Below, in pieces: positions 17,847 to 24,899 of a stretch of DNA of 36,656 nucleotides (position 1 is its first letter; every line of letters begins with the position of its first letter). The notes below the pieces were generated by a model. The model had not been told where the DNA came from, ran no database searches, and was given only the letters and a program-made list of their open reading frames with translations. Source of the stretch: Ruminococcus_C sp963590855 (GTDB taxonomy: Bacteria > Bacillota > Clostridia > Oscillospirales > Ruminococcaceae); contig CAVAQT010000027.1 of assembly GCA_963590855.1 (NCBI GenBank), positions 1 to 36,656 of the forward strand. The letters are read 5' to 3'. A program made the position numbers and the translations under genes.

Positions 17847-20023
17847 TGAGCGATATCACCCATTACAATGCCCCGTCCGTCTGTACAGAAGTACACTCTG
17901 CCGTAAACATTACTGTCGCCGGTGATATACTTGGGGTTCAGATTGCCGAACTTATGCTGGTCATCGTTGATCCGCATCCAGGATTTTCCCTTGTCCTCGG
18001 ATTTGTAGATGCCATAGCCGTTTTCGCCGTCATCGCCCTCGGCATAGATCACCGGATAGCTGTCGTCTGTCTTGCCCTTGCCGAAGCCGATGCTGTCCAC
18101 GGTGGGCAGGTTCTTTACGGTCTGGAAGCTCTCGCCGCCGTCCTCGGTGTACATAATCATCGTGCTGCTGGAGATCCAGACATTGCCCTCCTGACCGAAT
18201 ACCGTCACCGGTTCTGCGGCGTCTGCCACCATCTGTCCGGTGGACTCGAAGGTCATGCCGCCGTCCTTGGACACATAAAACAGTCCGTCACAGGTGGCAT
18301 AGAATACCTTGGGGTTCACCCGGTCTGCGGCGATCTTGGCGTTAAAGCCCAGACCCTCTACATAGTACCATGTCTCTCCCAGATCAGTGGTCACATAGGG
18401 TTTTCCGGAAACGCTGTTGGGCACCCAGATGGTGGAGCTGCCGTCAGCAGACATTGCCACCTGACCGCCGGACGCGGGGTCGGGCTTATGCCGCACGCTC
18501 TCCCAGGTCTTGCCGCCGTCAGTGGTAAAGTTGATGGTAGTGGTCTTTTCCTCGCTGAGGTACACCGCCGTGTTGGGATTCTGGAACGCCACATCCAGGT
18601 CAGTGGGCTTACCGTTCTTCATAAAGTGGGCATCGTCCGGGCACTGGGTCACATCCTCGTGAGCAAACCCGGTCAGGTCGCCCATGATGGAATACAGCTG
18701 GGGCGAATCGTCCTTGCTGGGCGGTGCCAGCATCTTGAACACTGCCGTCTCTTCCAGTCCGTAGGCATCAAAGGCAATGGTCACCGGCTCTGTGCCGATC
18801 TTTGTCATATTCTCTGTGGAGTAAATGGTCGCGCCGGTGCCGTACATCACTTCATCGGAATTGAAGGGGTTGATGTTGACATCTGCCACCCACCAGCCGG
18901 TTTTCGCCTGGTTCTCGCCTCTGCCCCAGTCCAGCCACTCTGCCTGGGAAGTGTCCATCTGGTAGTTGTTCTCCTGGGTGTTCAGGTTGAACAGACCGCT
19001 CCAGGTCTTGCCGCCGTCGGTGGTGTAGTACAGATTATCGCCGTTGTCCGACCACCAGCCCAGGGTGGAGACCACCACCGTTTCCGGATTCTGGGCATCC
19101 ACGGAGATGCCGCCGAAGCCGCCCTGTCTGCCGTCATTAAGGTCAGGGGTAATGTCGGTGAAGCTGTCTGCCTTGGTGTCGTACACATAGACAGCGCCGG
19201 CAGTCGGCGACAGATTCGGGCCGCAGTTGTCGGAATATGCCAGATACAGCTTGCCGTCCGCAGAGAACGATGCGTGCAGCGGATACATTCCCGGTGCATT
19301 TGCCGCCAGAGCCGTCCAGCCTTCGCCGCCGTCGGTACTTTTATAAATACAGGTGCCGTCAGTCATGGCTGCGCCCACATACATATCAGTAGAAGCCGGG
19401 TCGAATGTCACCCAGAGAATGCCGATGCTGTTGCCCTCCTGCTTATAGTTGCCCTTTACCGGGAACGAGGTGACCTCTTCCCAGTTCTTGCCGTAGTCCG
19501 TGGTTTTCCACAGACCGCTGTCACGGCTACCGAACCAGACTTCCTTGTTGTCGTTGGGATTGACGCACATCCGCTCGCCGCAGCCGCGTCCGGACTGGTT
19601 GCCGCCGCAACTGAAAGGCGCGTCAAAACGTGTCCATGTCTCGCCGTAGTCATCCGAAGCAAACAGCGCCGCATCATCACTCATATAAGTGCCGCCGGCG
19701 AAGTAAACGCGGTTCGGCTCTACCGGGTCGGTCGCCATGCTCTCGATGCCGATATAGCCCCATTCGTCCGCACCCAGAAAATCGGTGAGCGGCACCCAGT
19801 CGGTGTCTTTTTTCCGGCGATAGAGACCGCCGATGTCGGTACGGGCATAGACCAGGCCCTCTTCCTTGGGGTTATACTCCATGCCGGTGACATAACCGCC
19901 GCCGCCAATGGCAACATTGCTCCAGGTATAAGTCTGGGCGCTGTCTGCGGCGCAGCCGGTGCCGATGCCGCAGAGCACAGCACCGCTCAGCAATACTGCC
20001 ATAAGCCGTCCTCGTTTTTTCAT
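17843..20023 (-). CDS. GH74 xyloglucanase, secreted, likely lipoprotein
   Basis: A 726-residue enzyme with the paired seven-bladed propellers of GH74. The N-terminal motif YARTDIGGLYRR carries catalytic D63, and the matching C-terminal motif GDLTGFAHED carries the second catalytic residue, D449. Many BNR/Asp-box repeats of SxDxGxxW type (TDYGKNWEE, TTDGGKTWSG, SEDKGKSWMR) are seen. The signal peptide ends in GIGTGC; this is a weak lipobox, as the -3 residue is Gly, so membrane anchoring is likely but not certain. No dockerin or binding module is present, unlike many clostridial GH74 enzymes. It cuts xyloglucan backbones outside the cell. It is first in a unit with GH25, manA and glk. GGAGG precedes the ATG. 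Confidence 0.92.
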   Translation of the reverse strand: MKKRGRLMAVLLSGAVLCGIGTGCAADSAQTYTWSNVAIGGGGYVTGMEYNPKEEGLVYARTDIGGLYRRKKDTDWVPLTDFLGADEWGYIGIESMATDPVEPNRVYFAGGTYMSDDAALFASDDYGETWTRFDAPFSCGGNQSGRGCGERMCVNPNDNKEVWFGSRDSGLWKTTDYGKNWEEVTSFPVKGNYKQEGNSIGILWVTFDPASTDMYVGAAMTDGTCIYKSTDGGEGWTALAANAPGMYPLHASFSADGKLYLAYSDNCGPNLSPTAGAVYVYDTKADSFTDITPDLNDGRQGGFGGISVDAQNPETVVVSTLGWWSDNGDNLYYTTDGGKTWSGLFNLNTQENNYQMDTSQAEWLDWGRGENQAKTGWWVADVNINPFNSDEVMYGTGATIYSTENMTKIGTEPVTIAFDAYGLEETAVFKMLAPPSKDDSPQLYSIMGDLTGFAHEDVTQCPDDAHFMKNGKPTDLDVAFQNPNTAVYLSEEKTTTINFTTDGGKTWESVRHKPDPASGGQVAMSADGSSTIWVPNSVSGKPYVTTDLGETWYYVEGLGFNAKIAADRVNPKVFYATCDGLFYVSKDGGMTFESTGQMVADAAEPVTVFGQEGNVWISSSTMIMYTEDGGESFQTVKNLPTVDSIGFGKGKTDDSYPVIYAEGDDGENGYGIYKSEDKGKSWMRINDDQHKFGNLNPKYITGDSNVYGRVYFCTDGRGIVMGDIAQ

Positions 20024-20077
20024 GTATCTGTCCTCCGTATTCCATTGCAGGGAGACTGCAAAAATTTCCTACTTCCT

Positions 20078-20106
20078 ATGATACCCGAAAACGGCGGATT
20101 AGTCAA
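20078..20106 (-). promoter_or_regulatory. Promoter of the GH74 unit
   Basis: Minus strand: TTGACT at 20101-20106, spacer 17, TATCAT at 20078-20083. The 5' leader carries a hairpin, TTGCAG/CTGCAA at 20045-20061, before the ribosome site. Confidence 0.85.
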
Positions 20107-20212
20107 TAGGATGCGGAAATTTTTCGCAGAAACATGCAGCCAATGCATCTCGTCAACTGCGCTTATTTCATGGAAAAATAATCCAATTCAACGGAGCTTT
20201 CACTGCTTTTCA

Positions 20213-20252
20213 TGCAAAACTTCCCTAAATGCTGCAAAACTTCCCTAACTGC
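20213..20252 (+). repeat. Tandem 20-bp repeat abutting a promoter
   Basis: Two adjoining copies, TGCAAAACTTCCCTAAATGC at 20213-20232 and the same with one change (A to C at the 17th base) at 20233-20252. The second copy ends exactly at the -35 element. The 20-bp period is about two helical turns, as expected for two regulator subunits on one face of the DNA. Confidence 0.85.
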
Positions 20253-20326
20253 TTGACAAACCAAAAAAGTATGTTATACTAATTGCAAGAAAAGCGCAAT
20301 CATTTAAATGATGTATTGTGCTTTTC
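20253..20326 (+). promoter_or_regulatory. Promoter and leader hairpin of first paralogous lipoprotein
   Basis: TTGACA at 20253-20258, spacer 16, TATACT at 20275-20280. The transcript then opens almost at once with a 12-bp stem, GAAAAGCGCAAT (20289-20300) with ATTGTGCTTTTC (20315-20326), one G-U pair and a 14-base loop. No T run follows, so it is a leader hairpin and not a terminator. Confidence 0.8.
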
Positions 20327-20403
20327 GAGAACGATATGCTAAAATAAAGTTTATGAAAAGACGCGTCTGCATGTACAAAAACAATTTTAAAGGAGGTATC
20401 CCT

Positions 20404-21207
20404 ATGAAAAACTATCGCACATTAGCACTTGCTTCCACACTTTGCTTTGCACTGCTCTCCACCGCTTGTGGTTCATCTAACACCACAGACAGCAGTTCCA
20501 AAACCGCAGATAACGGCGTTGTTCTTACTGCAAAAAGCGATGCCGACCTCGTGCACCAGGCTTCGACCTTACAGGAACTGATCGATGACTCAGACTTCAT
20601 TGCCAAAGTGAAAGTCACAAAGGTTACTTCTTCTGTATATCAAGACACCGATTCTGTCCTTACTTCTATCACTCCTGAAATTCTGGAACTGTACAAGGGC
20701 ACATATCAGGGCGAAACTTTAGATATGTACGGCGGTTATATCAGCTACAGTGACTATCAAAGCGCGCCCATCTTCCAGGAGGACGGTGCTTCACAGCCAT
20801 TTGATGTCTCTTCCTATTCCGAAAAAGAAATCGACACCGCACAAGTTTACTGGGATTGGTGCAATGTCTATATCCCCACCGCTGATGATACCATCCTATA
20901 CTTTGGAAAGCAAAGTGACGACAACAGCTTTATGCTCACCAATGCATATCAAGGGTTGTTCCGCTTAGAGGGGGGAAACTGGACAAACCAAGCCCTGGTT
21001 ACCGGCACAGCGAGCCAGCAAGAGCCGCTGGTCACAGATCTGCTGACACTTTCCGGCGCATCTACGGCAGATTGCCCGGATACCGGCATGACACAGACCA
21101 TAGACGCTGTTACTTATACTTATCCTAAAAGCGACTATGATACCATGGTTTCCATCCCGGAAAGCAGCTTGATTACAGCAATTCAAGGCGATATCGCGAC
21201 TGAATAA
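20404..21207 (+). CDS. Lipoprotein, paralogue of the 22084-22842 protein
   Basis: A 267-residue protein with a lipoprotein signal (LCFALLSTAC, Cys near residue 22) and a Ser/Thr spacer. It shares with the product of 22084-22842 a common core: D(F/W)IAKV(K/E)VT, ITP(E/N)(I/V)LE(L/T)Y(K/Q)G(T/S)Y, DTILYFGKQ against DVLLFFGTE, (A/S)YQG(L/M)F, GNWTNQA against GGYVNQA, and a C-terminal LTDL-like LSGA. The ATG at 20404 has AAAGGAGG about 7 bases upstream; the frame extends to 20308 but without a ribosome site. Function unknown; it would sit on the outer membrane face. It ends in a strong terminator. Confidence 0.85.
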   Translation: MKNYRTLALASTLCFALLSTACGSSNTTDSSSKTADNGVVLTAKSDADLVHQASTLQELIDDSDFIAKVKVTKVTSSVYQDTDSVLTSITPEILELYKGTYQGETLDMYGGYISYSDYQSAPIFQEDGASQPFDVSSYSEKEIDTAQVYWDWCNVYIPTADDTILYFGKQSDDNSFMLTNAYQGLFRLEGGNWTNQALVTGTASQQEPLVTDLLTLSGASTADCPDTGMTQTIDAVTYTYPKSDYDTMVSIPESSLITAIQGDIATE

Positions 21208-21284
21208 CAGCATGTTTCACGCCCAGGCGTGCGCAAGTTTTTGAGGAATGCAGAATATCCTCTGTAAATTGCGGATTTTCACGA

Positions 21285-21317
21285 GCGGCAATGGAGAAAA
21301 ACTCCGTTGCCGCTTTT
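21285..21317 (+). terminator. Terminator of first paralogous lipoprotein
   Basis: A 12-bp stem, GCGGCAATGGAG (21285-21296) with CTCCGTTGCCGC (21302-21313), one G-U pair, loop AAAAA, then TTTT. Confidence 0.88.
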
Positions 21318-21318
21318 C

Positions 21319-21870
21319 TTATCGCACTACCGGCAGCGGCGCATCTGTATGGCTGCCGATGTGTTTTTCCATCCACACCATATTGTACCACCGCCCGAAC
21401 TTATAGCCGCACTGACGGAACTCCCCCACCATGCGGTAGCCCAGCTTTTCGTGAAATCGGATGCTGTCCCGGGTGAGATACGGGTCGCTCTCCCCTATGG
21501 GGCAGGCAATGCAGGCATTCATGTTGAGAAAATGCCGCCGGCGCAGCTCCGCTTCCAGGGCATCATGGAGCAGTCTGCCGATGCCCCGGCGCTTCTGGTG
21601 CTGCTCCACATAGATGGAGGTCTCCACCGACCAGTCATAGGCGGCGCGGTCATGAAACTTTCCGGCATAGGCATAACCCACCGGAATGCCGTCCTGCTCT
21701 GCCACCAGATAGGGGTAGTTTTGCAGCGTGTCCGCAATGCGGCCGGCAAACTCTGCCTCTGTGGGGACATCATATTCAAAGGTAATAGCGGTCTGTGCCA
21801 CATAGGGCGCGTAAATGGCGAGCAGCGCCGGCGCATCTGCCGGAACTGCCGGGCGAATCTGAATGGACAT
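21319..21870 (-). CDS. GNAT acetyltransferase, phosphinothricin-acetyltransferase-like
   Basis: A 183-residue protein of the Pat/Bar branch of GNAT enzymes, which N-acetylate small amines using acetyl-CoA. Seen: IRPAVPADAPALLAIYAPYV, TFEYDVPTEAEF, GYAYAGKFHDRAAYDWSVETSIYV, the acetyl-CoA loop QKRRGIGRLLHDAL, and SIRFHEKLGYRMVGEFRQCGYKFGRWY. The ATG at 21870 has AGGAGG upstream; the longer frame from 21936 runs into the promoter. Lab-known relatives act on phosphinothricin or methionine sulfoximine, but the natural substrate is usually unknown. It runs opposite to its two lipoprotein neighbours. Confidence 0.9.
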   Translation of the reverse strand: MSIQIRPAVPADAPALLAIYAPYVAQTAITFEYDVPTEAEFAGRIADTLQNYPYLVAEQDGIPVGYAYAGKFHDRAAYDWSVETSIYVEQHQKRRGIGRLLHDALEAELRRRHFLNMNACIACPIGESDPYLTRDSIRFHEKLGYRMVGEFRQCGYKFGRWYNMVWMEKHIGSHTDAPLPVVR

Positions 21871-21903
21871 GGTGATTCCTCCTACTGTATCTTGGATACT
21901 TTT

Positions 21904-21932
21904 AAGGTACACCTTTTCCGGCAATTTGTCAA
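21904..21932 (-). promoter_or_regulatory. Promoter of GNAT gene
   Basis: Minus strand: TTGACA at 21927-21932, spacer 17, TACCTT at 21904-21909 (weak -10). It is back to back with the strong promoter at 21968. Confidence 0.6.
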
Positions 21933-21967
21933 GCAAATATAAAATTGCACAAATATTTTCAAAACAG

Positions 21968-22040
21968 TTGACATTTATTTTTTCATATGCTATAATTGCA
22001 TCAGAAGAAATCGCATATTAATTTCCGCAAAATGGAAATT
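21968..22040 (+). promoter_or_regulatory. Consensus promoter and leader hairpin of second paralogous lipoprotein
   Basis: TTGACA at 21968-21973, spacer 17, TATAAT at 21991-21996: a perfect consensus. The leader has a 7-bp hairpin, AATTTCC (22020-22026) with GGAAATT (22034-22040). The tandem 20-bp repeat of the paralogue's promoter is absent here. Confidence 0.9.
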
Positions 22041-22083
22041 GCATTCTAAAGAGCCGATTCAGGCCTTTCAAGGAGGGAGTATT

Positions 22084-22842
22084 ATGAAAAAGTTGGATTA
22101 TTTTCTCACTGCGGCAGTGCTCAGCATTGCAGTCCTGTCCGGCTGCTCTGCCGGCGCAAACGCCAGAAACAGCACGGTGCAGAATGAGAGCAGCATCAGC
22201 CAGACAGAAGCATCTGACACGCAGGAGGGCAAGGTCATCACGGACTATGCCATTGTGGAGTATGCAGAACTGGCAGACACCCTGAAAGCACTGACAGACA
22301 GCGCCGACTGGATCGCCAAAGTTGAGGTAACGGCTGCGACAGCTTCATCCGACGGGACTTATACCGAGATCACGCCCAATGTTCTGGAGACCTATCAGGG
22401 CAGCTATGACGGACAGACCCTCTGCGTTCCCGACTGCATCATGCCCTATGCAGATGCGCCGGCATCGCAGGAAAGCAGCGGCGATGAAGCGGCGATGTAC
22501 CACTATGACCATGCCGGAAACTACATCCCCCAGACCGGCGATGTGCTGTTGTTCTTCGGCACGGAAAAAGACGGCAGCTATTGGGAGCAGTACAGCTATC
22601 AGGGCATGTTCGTGCTCCGGGACGGCGGCTATGTCAACCAGGCACTCGGCTGTGACAGCGATCTGCTGGCAGAAGATCTGCAAACCCTCTCCGGCGCAAA
22701 AACCGTTGACATCCCGGCAGAATTTACCCGGACAGAAAACGATACCACCTACACCTTCCAGAACCGAAACGCTCAGACGGTTTCTGTTCCGGAACAGACT
22801 ATGACCGATGCGGTGCAGGGCTTCTTGAACGGCACGGCGTAA
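22084..22842 (+). CDS. Lipoprotein, paralogue of the 20404-21207 protein
   Basis: A 252-residue lipoprotein (signal ending AVLSGC, Cys near residue 20) with the same core as its neighbour: DWIAKVEVTAAT, TEITPNVLETYQGSYDGQTL, GDVLLFFGTEKDGSYWEQYSYQGMF, GGYVNQALG and LSGAKTVDIP. The ATG at 22084 has AAGGAGGG upstream; the frame from 22039 lacks one. Function unknown. The pattern of an acidic, Tyr-rich domain after a Ser/Thr spacer suggests a surface or envelope sensor or binding protein, but this is inference. Codon use here is more GC-rich than in its paralogue. Confidence 0.85.
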   Translation: MKKLDYFLTAAVLSIAVLSGCSAGANARNSTVQNESSISQTEASDTQEGKVITDYAIVEYAELADTLKALTDSADWIAKVEVTAATASSDGTYTEITPNVLETYQGSYDGQTLCVPDCIMPYADAPASQESSGDEAAMYHYDHAGNYIPQTGDVLLFFGTEKDGSYWEQYSYQGMFVLRDGGYVNQALGCDSDLLAEDLQTLSGAKTVDIPAEFTRTENDTTYTFQNRNAQTVSVPEQTMTDAVQGFLNGTA

Positions 22843-22861
22843 AATACTTTCTGCAAAGAAA

Positions 22862-22905
22862 AACAGCCCTCGGCGGTTCCAGTTCCGCTGAGAGCTGTTT
22901 TTTTA
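22862..22905. terminator. Bidirectional terminator between lipoprotein and purB
   Basis: AACAGC...GCTGTT outer arms with CTCgGCGG/CCGCtGAG inside, and T runs on both transcripts. It serves the lipoprotein gene (+) and purB (-). Confidence 0.88.
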
Positions 22906-22927
22906 CATTTTTATATGAGAAGTTGTC

Positions 22928-24364
22928 TTAGTTCTTCATCTCGAAGTGCTCGCCCAGAACATCCTTGTTTGCGTCCAGGATCGGCTGGATGCACTCTGCC
23001 ACAAACTCCTCGGTCTGCTGCTCGCTGCGGCCGGTGAAGTTCTCCGGCTTCAGGATCTTGTCCAGATCTTCCTTGGTAATCATGAATGCCGGATCTGCCA
23101 GCAGCATATCGCACAGGTCGTTTTCCAGACCCTCTTCCTTGACGTGCTTGCCGGCTTCCATGGAATACTGACGGATCTTTTCGTGGAGTTCCTGACGGTT
23201 GCCGCCCTTTTCCACAGCGTCCATCATGATGTTTTCTGTTGCCATAAAGGGAAGCTCCCGCATGATGCGCTGACGGATCATCTTCGGATAAACCACCAGA
23301 CCATCGGTGACATTCAGCATGATGTTCAGGATCGCATCCACTGCCAGGAATGCTTCCGGTACGGAAACGCGCTTGTTTGCAGAGTCATCCAGGGTACGCT
23401 CGAACCACTGGGTACCTGCGGTGAATGCCGGGTTCAGGCTGTCGATCATCACATAGCGTGCCAGAGAAGTGATACGCTCACAGCGCATGGGGTTGCGCTT
23501 GTATGCCATTGCAGAAGAACCGATCTGGGTCTTTTCAAAGGGCTCTTCCATTTCCTTGAAGCTCTGGAGCAGACGCATGTCGTTGGAGAACTTACTACAG
23601 GACTGGGCGATGCCGCTGAGGGTCGCCAGGATCTGAGAGTCGATCTTTCTGGAATAGGTCTGACCGGAAACCGGAACAACGCCGTCGAAGCCCATTTCCT
23701 TGGCGATCTTGGCTTCCAGTTCCTTGACCTTGTCGGTGTCGCCCTTGAACAGTTCCATAAAGGATGCCTGTGTGCCGGTAGTGCCCTTAGAACCAAGCAG
23801 CTTCAGGTTCGCAATGCGGTACTCCAGCTCGTTGAAGTCCATGAGCAGTTCGTTCATCCACAGTGTCGCGCGCTTGCCCACTGTAGTCAGCTGTGCCGGC
23901 TGGAGGTGGGTGTATGCCAGTGCCGGCATTGCCTTATACTCCAGGGCAAAATGAGACAGGTTTGCCAGTACATTGATCATCTTCCGGCGGACGATCTCCA
24001 GAGCATCACGCATGATGATGATATCGGTATTGTCGCCGACATAGCAGGAGGTCGCACCCAGATGGATGATGCCGGCAGCCTTCGGGCATACCTGACCGTA
24101 GGCATATACATGGGACATTACGTCATGGCGGCGGCGCTTTTCCTCTGCCTCGGCAACATCATAGTCGATGTTGTTGATGTTGGCTTCCAGTTCGTCTACC
24201 TGTTCCTGGGTCACCGGCAGACCCAGTTCCATCTCTGCCCGTGCCAGAGCCACCCAGAGACGGCGCCAGGTGGAAAACTTCTTGTCTGCGGAGAAAACGT
24301 GCTGCATCTCCTCGCTGGCATAGCGGGTGCAGAACGGACTTTCATAGCTTGTGGTATTACGCAT
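22928..24364 (-). CDS. purB: Adenylosuccinate lyase
   Basis: A 478-residue enzyme of the fumarase/aspartase superfamily that removes fumarate from SAICAR and from adenylosuccinate in purine synthesis. Seen: an N-terminal YESPFCTRYASEEM, DVMSHVYAYG, HLGATSCYVGDNTD, ALAYTHLQPAQLTTVGKRA, and the superfamily signature IGSSAMAYKRNPMRCE. The ATG at 24364 is the family-like start, with AAAGAGGT upstream; the frame to 24496 is a chance extension. It stands alone with its own promoter. Confidence 0.96.
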   Translation of the reverse strand: MRNTTSYESPFCTRYASEEMQHVFSADKKFSTWRRLWVALARAEMELGLPVTQEQVDELEANINNIDYDVAEAEEKRRRHDVMSHVYAYGQVCPKAAGIIHLGATSCYVGDNTDIIIMRDALEIVRRKMINVLANLSHFALEYKAMPALAYTHLQPAQLTTVGKRATLWMNELLMDFNELEYRIANLKLLGSKGTTGTQASFMELFKGDTDKVKELEAKIAKEMGFDGVVPVSGQTYSRKIDSQILATLSGIAQSCSKFSNDMRLLQSFKEMEEPFEKTQIGSSAMAYKRNPMRCERITSLARYVMIDSLNPAFTAGTQWFERTLDDSANKRVSVPEAFLAVDAILNIMLNVTDGLVVYPKMIRQRIMRELPFMATENIMMDAVEKGGNRQELHEKIRQYSMEAGKHVKEEGLENDLCDMLLADPAFMITKEDLDKILKPENFTGRSEQQTEEFVAECIQPILDANKDVLGEHFEMKN

Positions 24365-24416
24365 ACTTTTGTACCTCTTTCTTTTGGAATCCGTAAATGG
24401 AATCGCTTCTTGTTTT

Positions 24417-24445
24417 ATTATAGCATATTTCGACAGGATTGGCAA
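24417..24445 (-). promoter_or_regulatory. Promoter of purB
   Basis: Minus strand: TTGCCA at 24440-24445, spacer 17, TATAAT at 24417-24422. No purine box or purine riboswitch is apparent in the 45-base leader. Confidence 0.8.
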
Positions 24446-24684
24446 GAGGGCGTGCGCTGCGGCAAAAACAGACCTTTGATGCATACTTCGCAACAAAATC
24501 TTATTTTTTGCTGTTTATTCGGCAAATTTATAGGAAAATCATTCCGAAATTGATTTCGGTTTTTCCGAAACTTCCGGTGGAATATTTTACAAGTCGATTA
24601 CTTGTTTTACCCTTATGCAACCTTTCGCAATCAGATATCACGAATTGCGCCATGCTTTTTTCAAATATTTCGTGAAAAAAGCTA
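24446..24684. other. Gene-free AT-rich spacer between purB and glgP promoters
   Basis: About 240 bases with no ribosome site or plausible gene; short frames here overlap promoter elements. No repeat or strong hairpin is seen. Confidence 0.7.
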
Positions 24685-24713
24685 TTGCAACATTGACCAA
24701 AATCCGGTATAAT
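24685..24713 (+). promoter_or_regulatory. Promoter of glgP
   Basis: TTGCAA at 24685-24690, spacer 17, TATAAT at 24708-24713. Confidence 0.85.
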
Positions 24714-24729
24714 AATATGTAGATATGTT

Positions 24730-24846
24730 CCTGTCACACAGGGGCACGCCGTGCCGCAGTGATTCGGCGCACTGCGGACGCAGGCATAAAGGGCGCACAG
24801 AACGCGCCCGAAGGAATGAGAACCGGCAGGGAATCCCATGTGCCGG
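24730..24846 (+). promoter_or_regulatory. Structured leader of glgP with five consecutive hairpins
   Basis: In order: CCTGT/ACAGG (24730-24742); GGCAC/GTGCC (24743-24755); CCGCAGT/ACTGCGG (24754-24777), which shares two bases with the previous stem so the two compete at the edge; GGGCGC/GCGCCC (24791-24809); and CCGGCAGGG/CCC-atg-TGCCGG (24823-24846). The ribosome site GAGGAGGA follows at 24888-24895. I recognise no named riboswitch. Confidence 0.65.
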
Positions 24847-24899
24847 AAGCGGTAACTGGCAAAAAGGAATACTGCGCCGAACAGTTTGAGGAGGATATT

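Noticed and set aside
24730..24846. Cobalamin, cyclic-di-GMP or glycine riboswitch in the glgP leader.
   Set aside because: Short look-alike strings occur, but the required order of conserved boxes is missing for each class.
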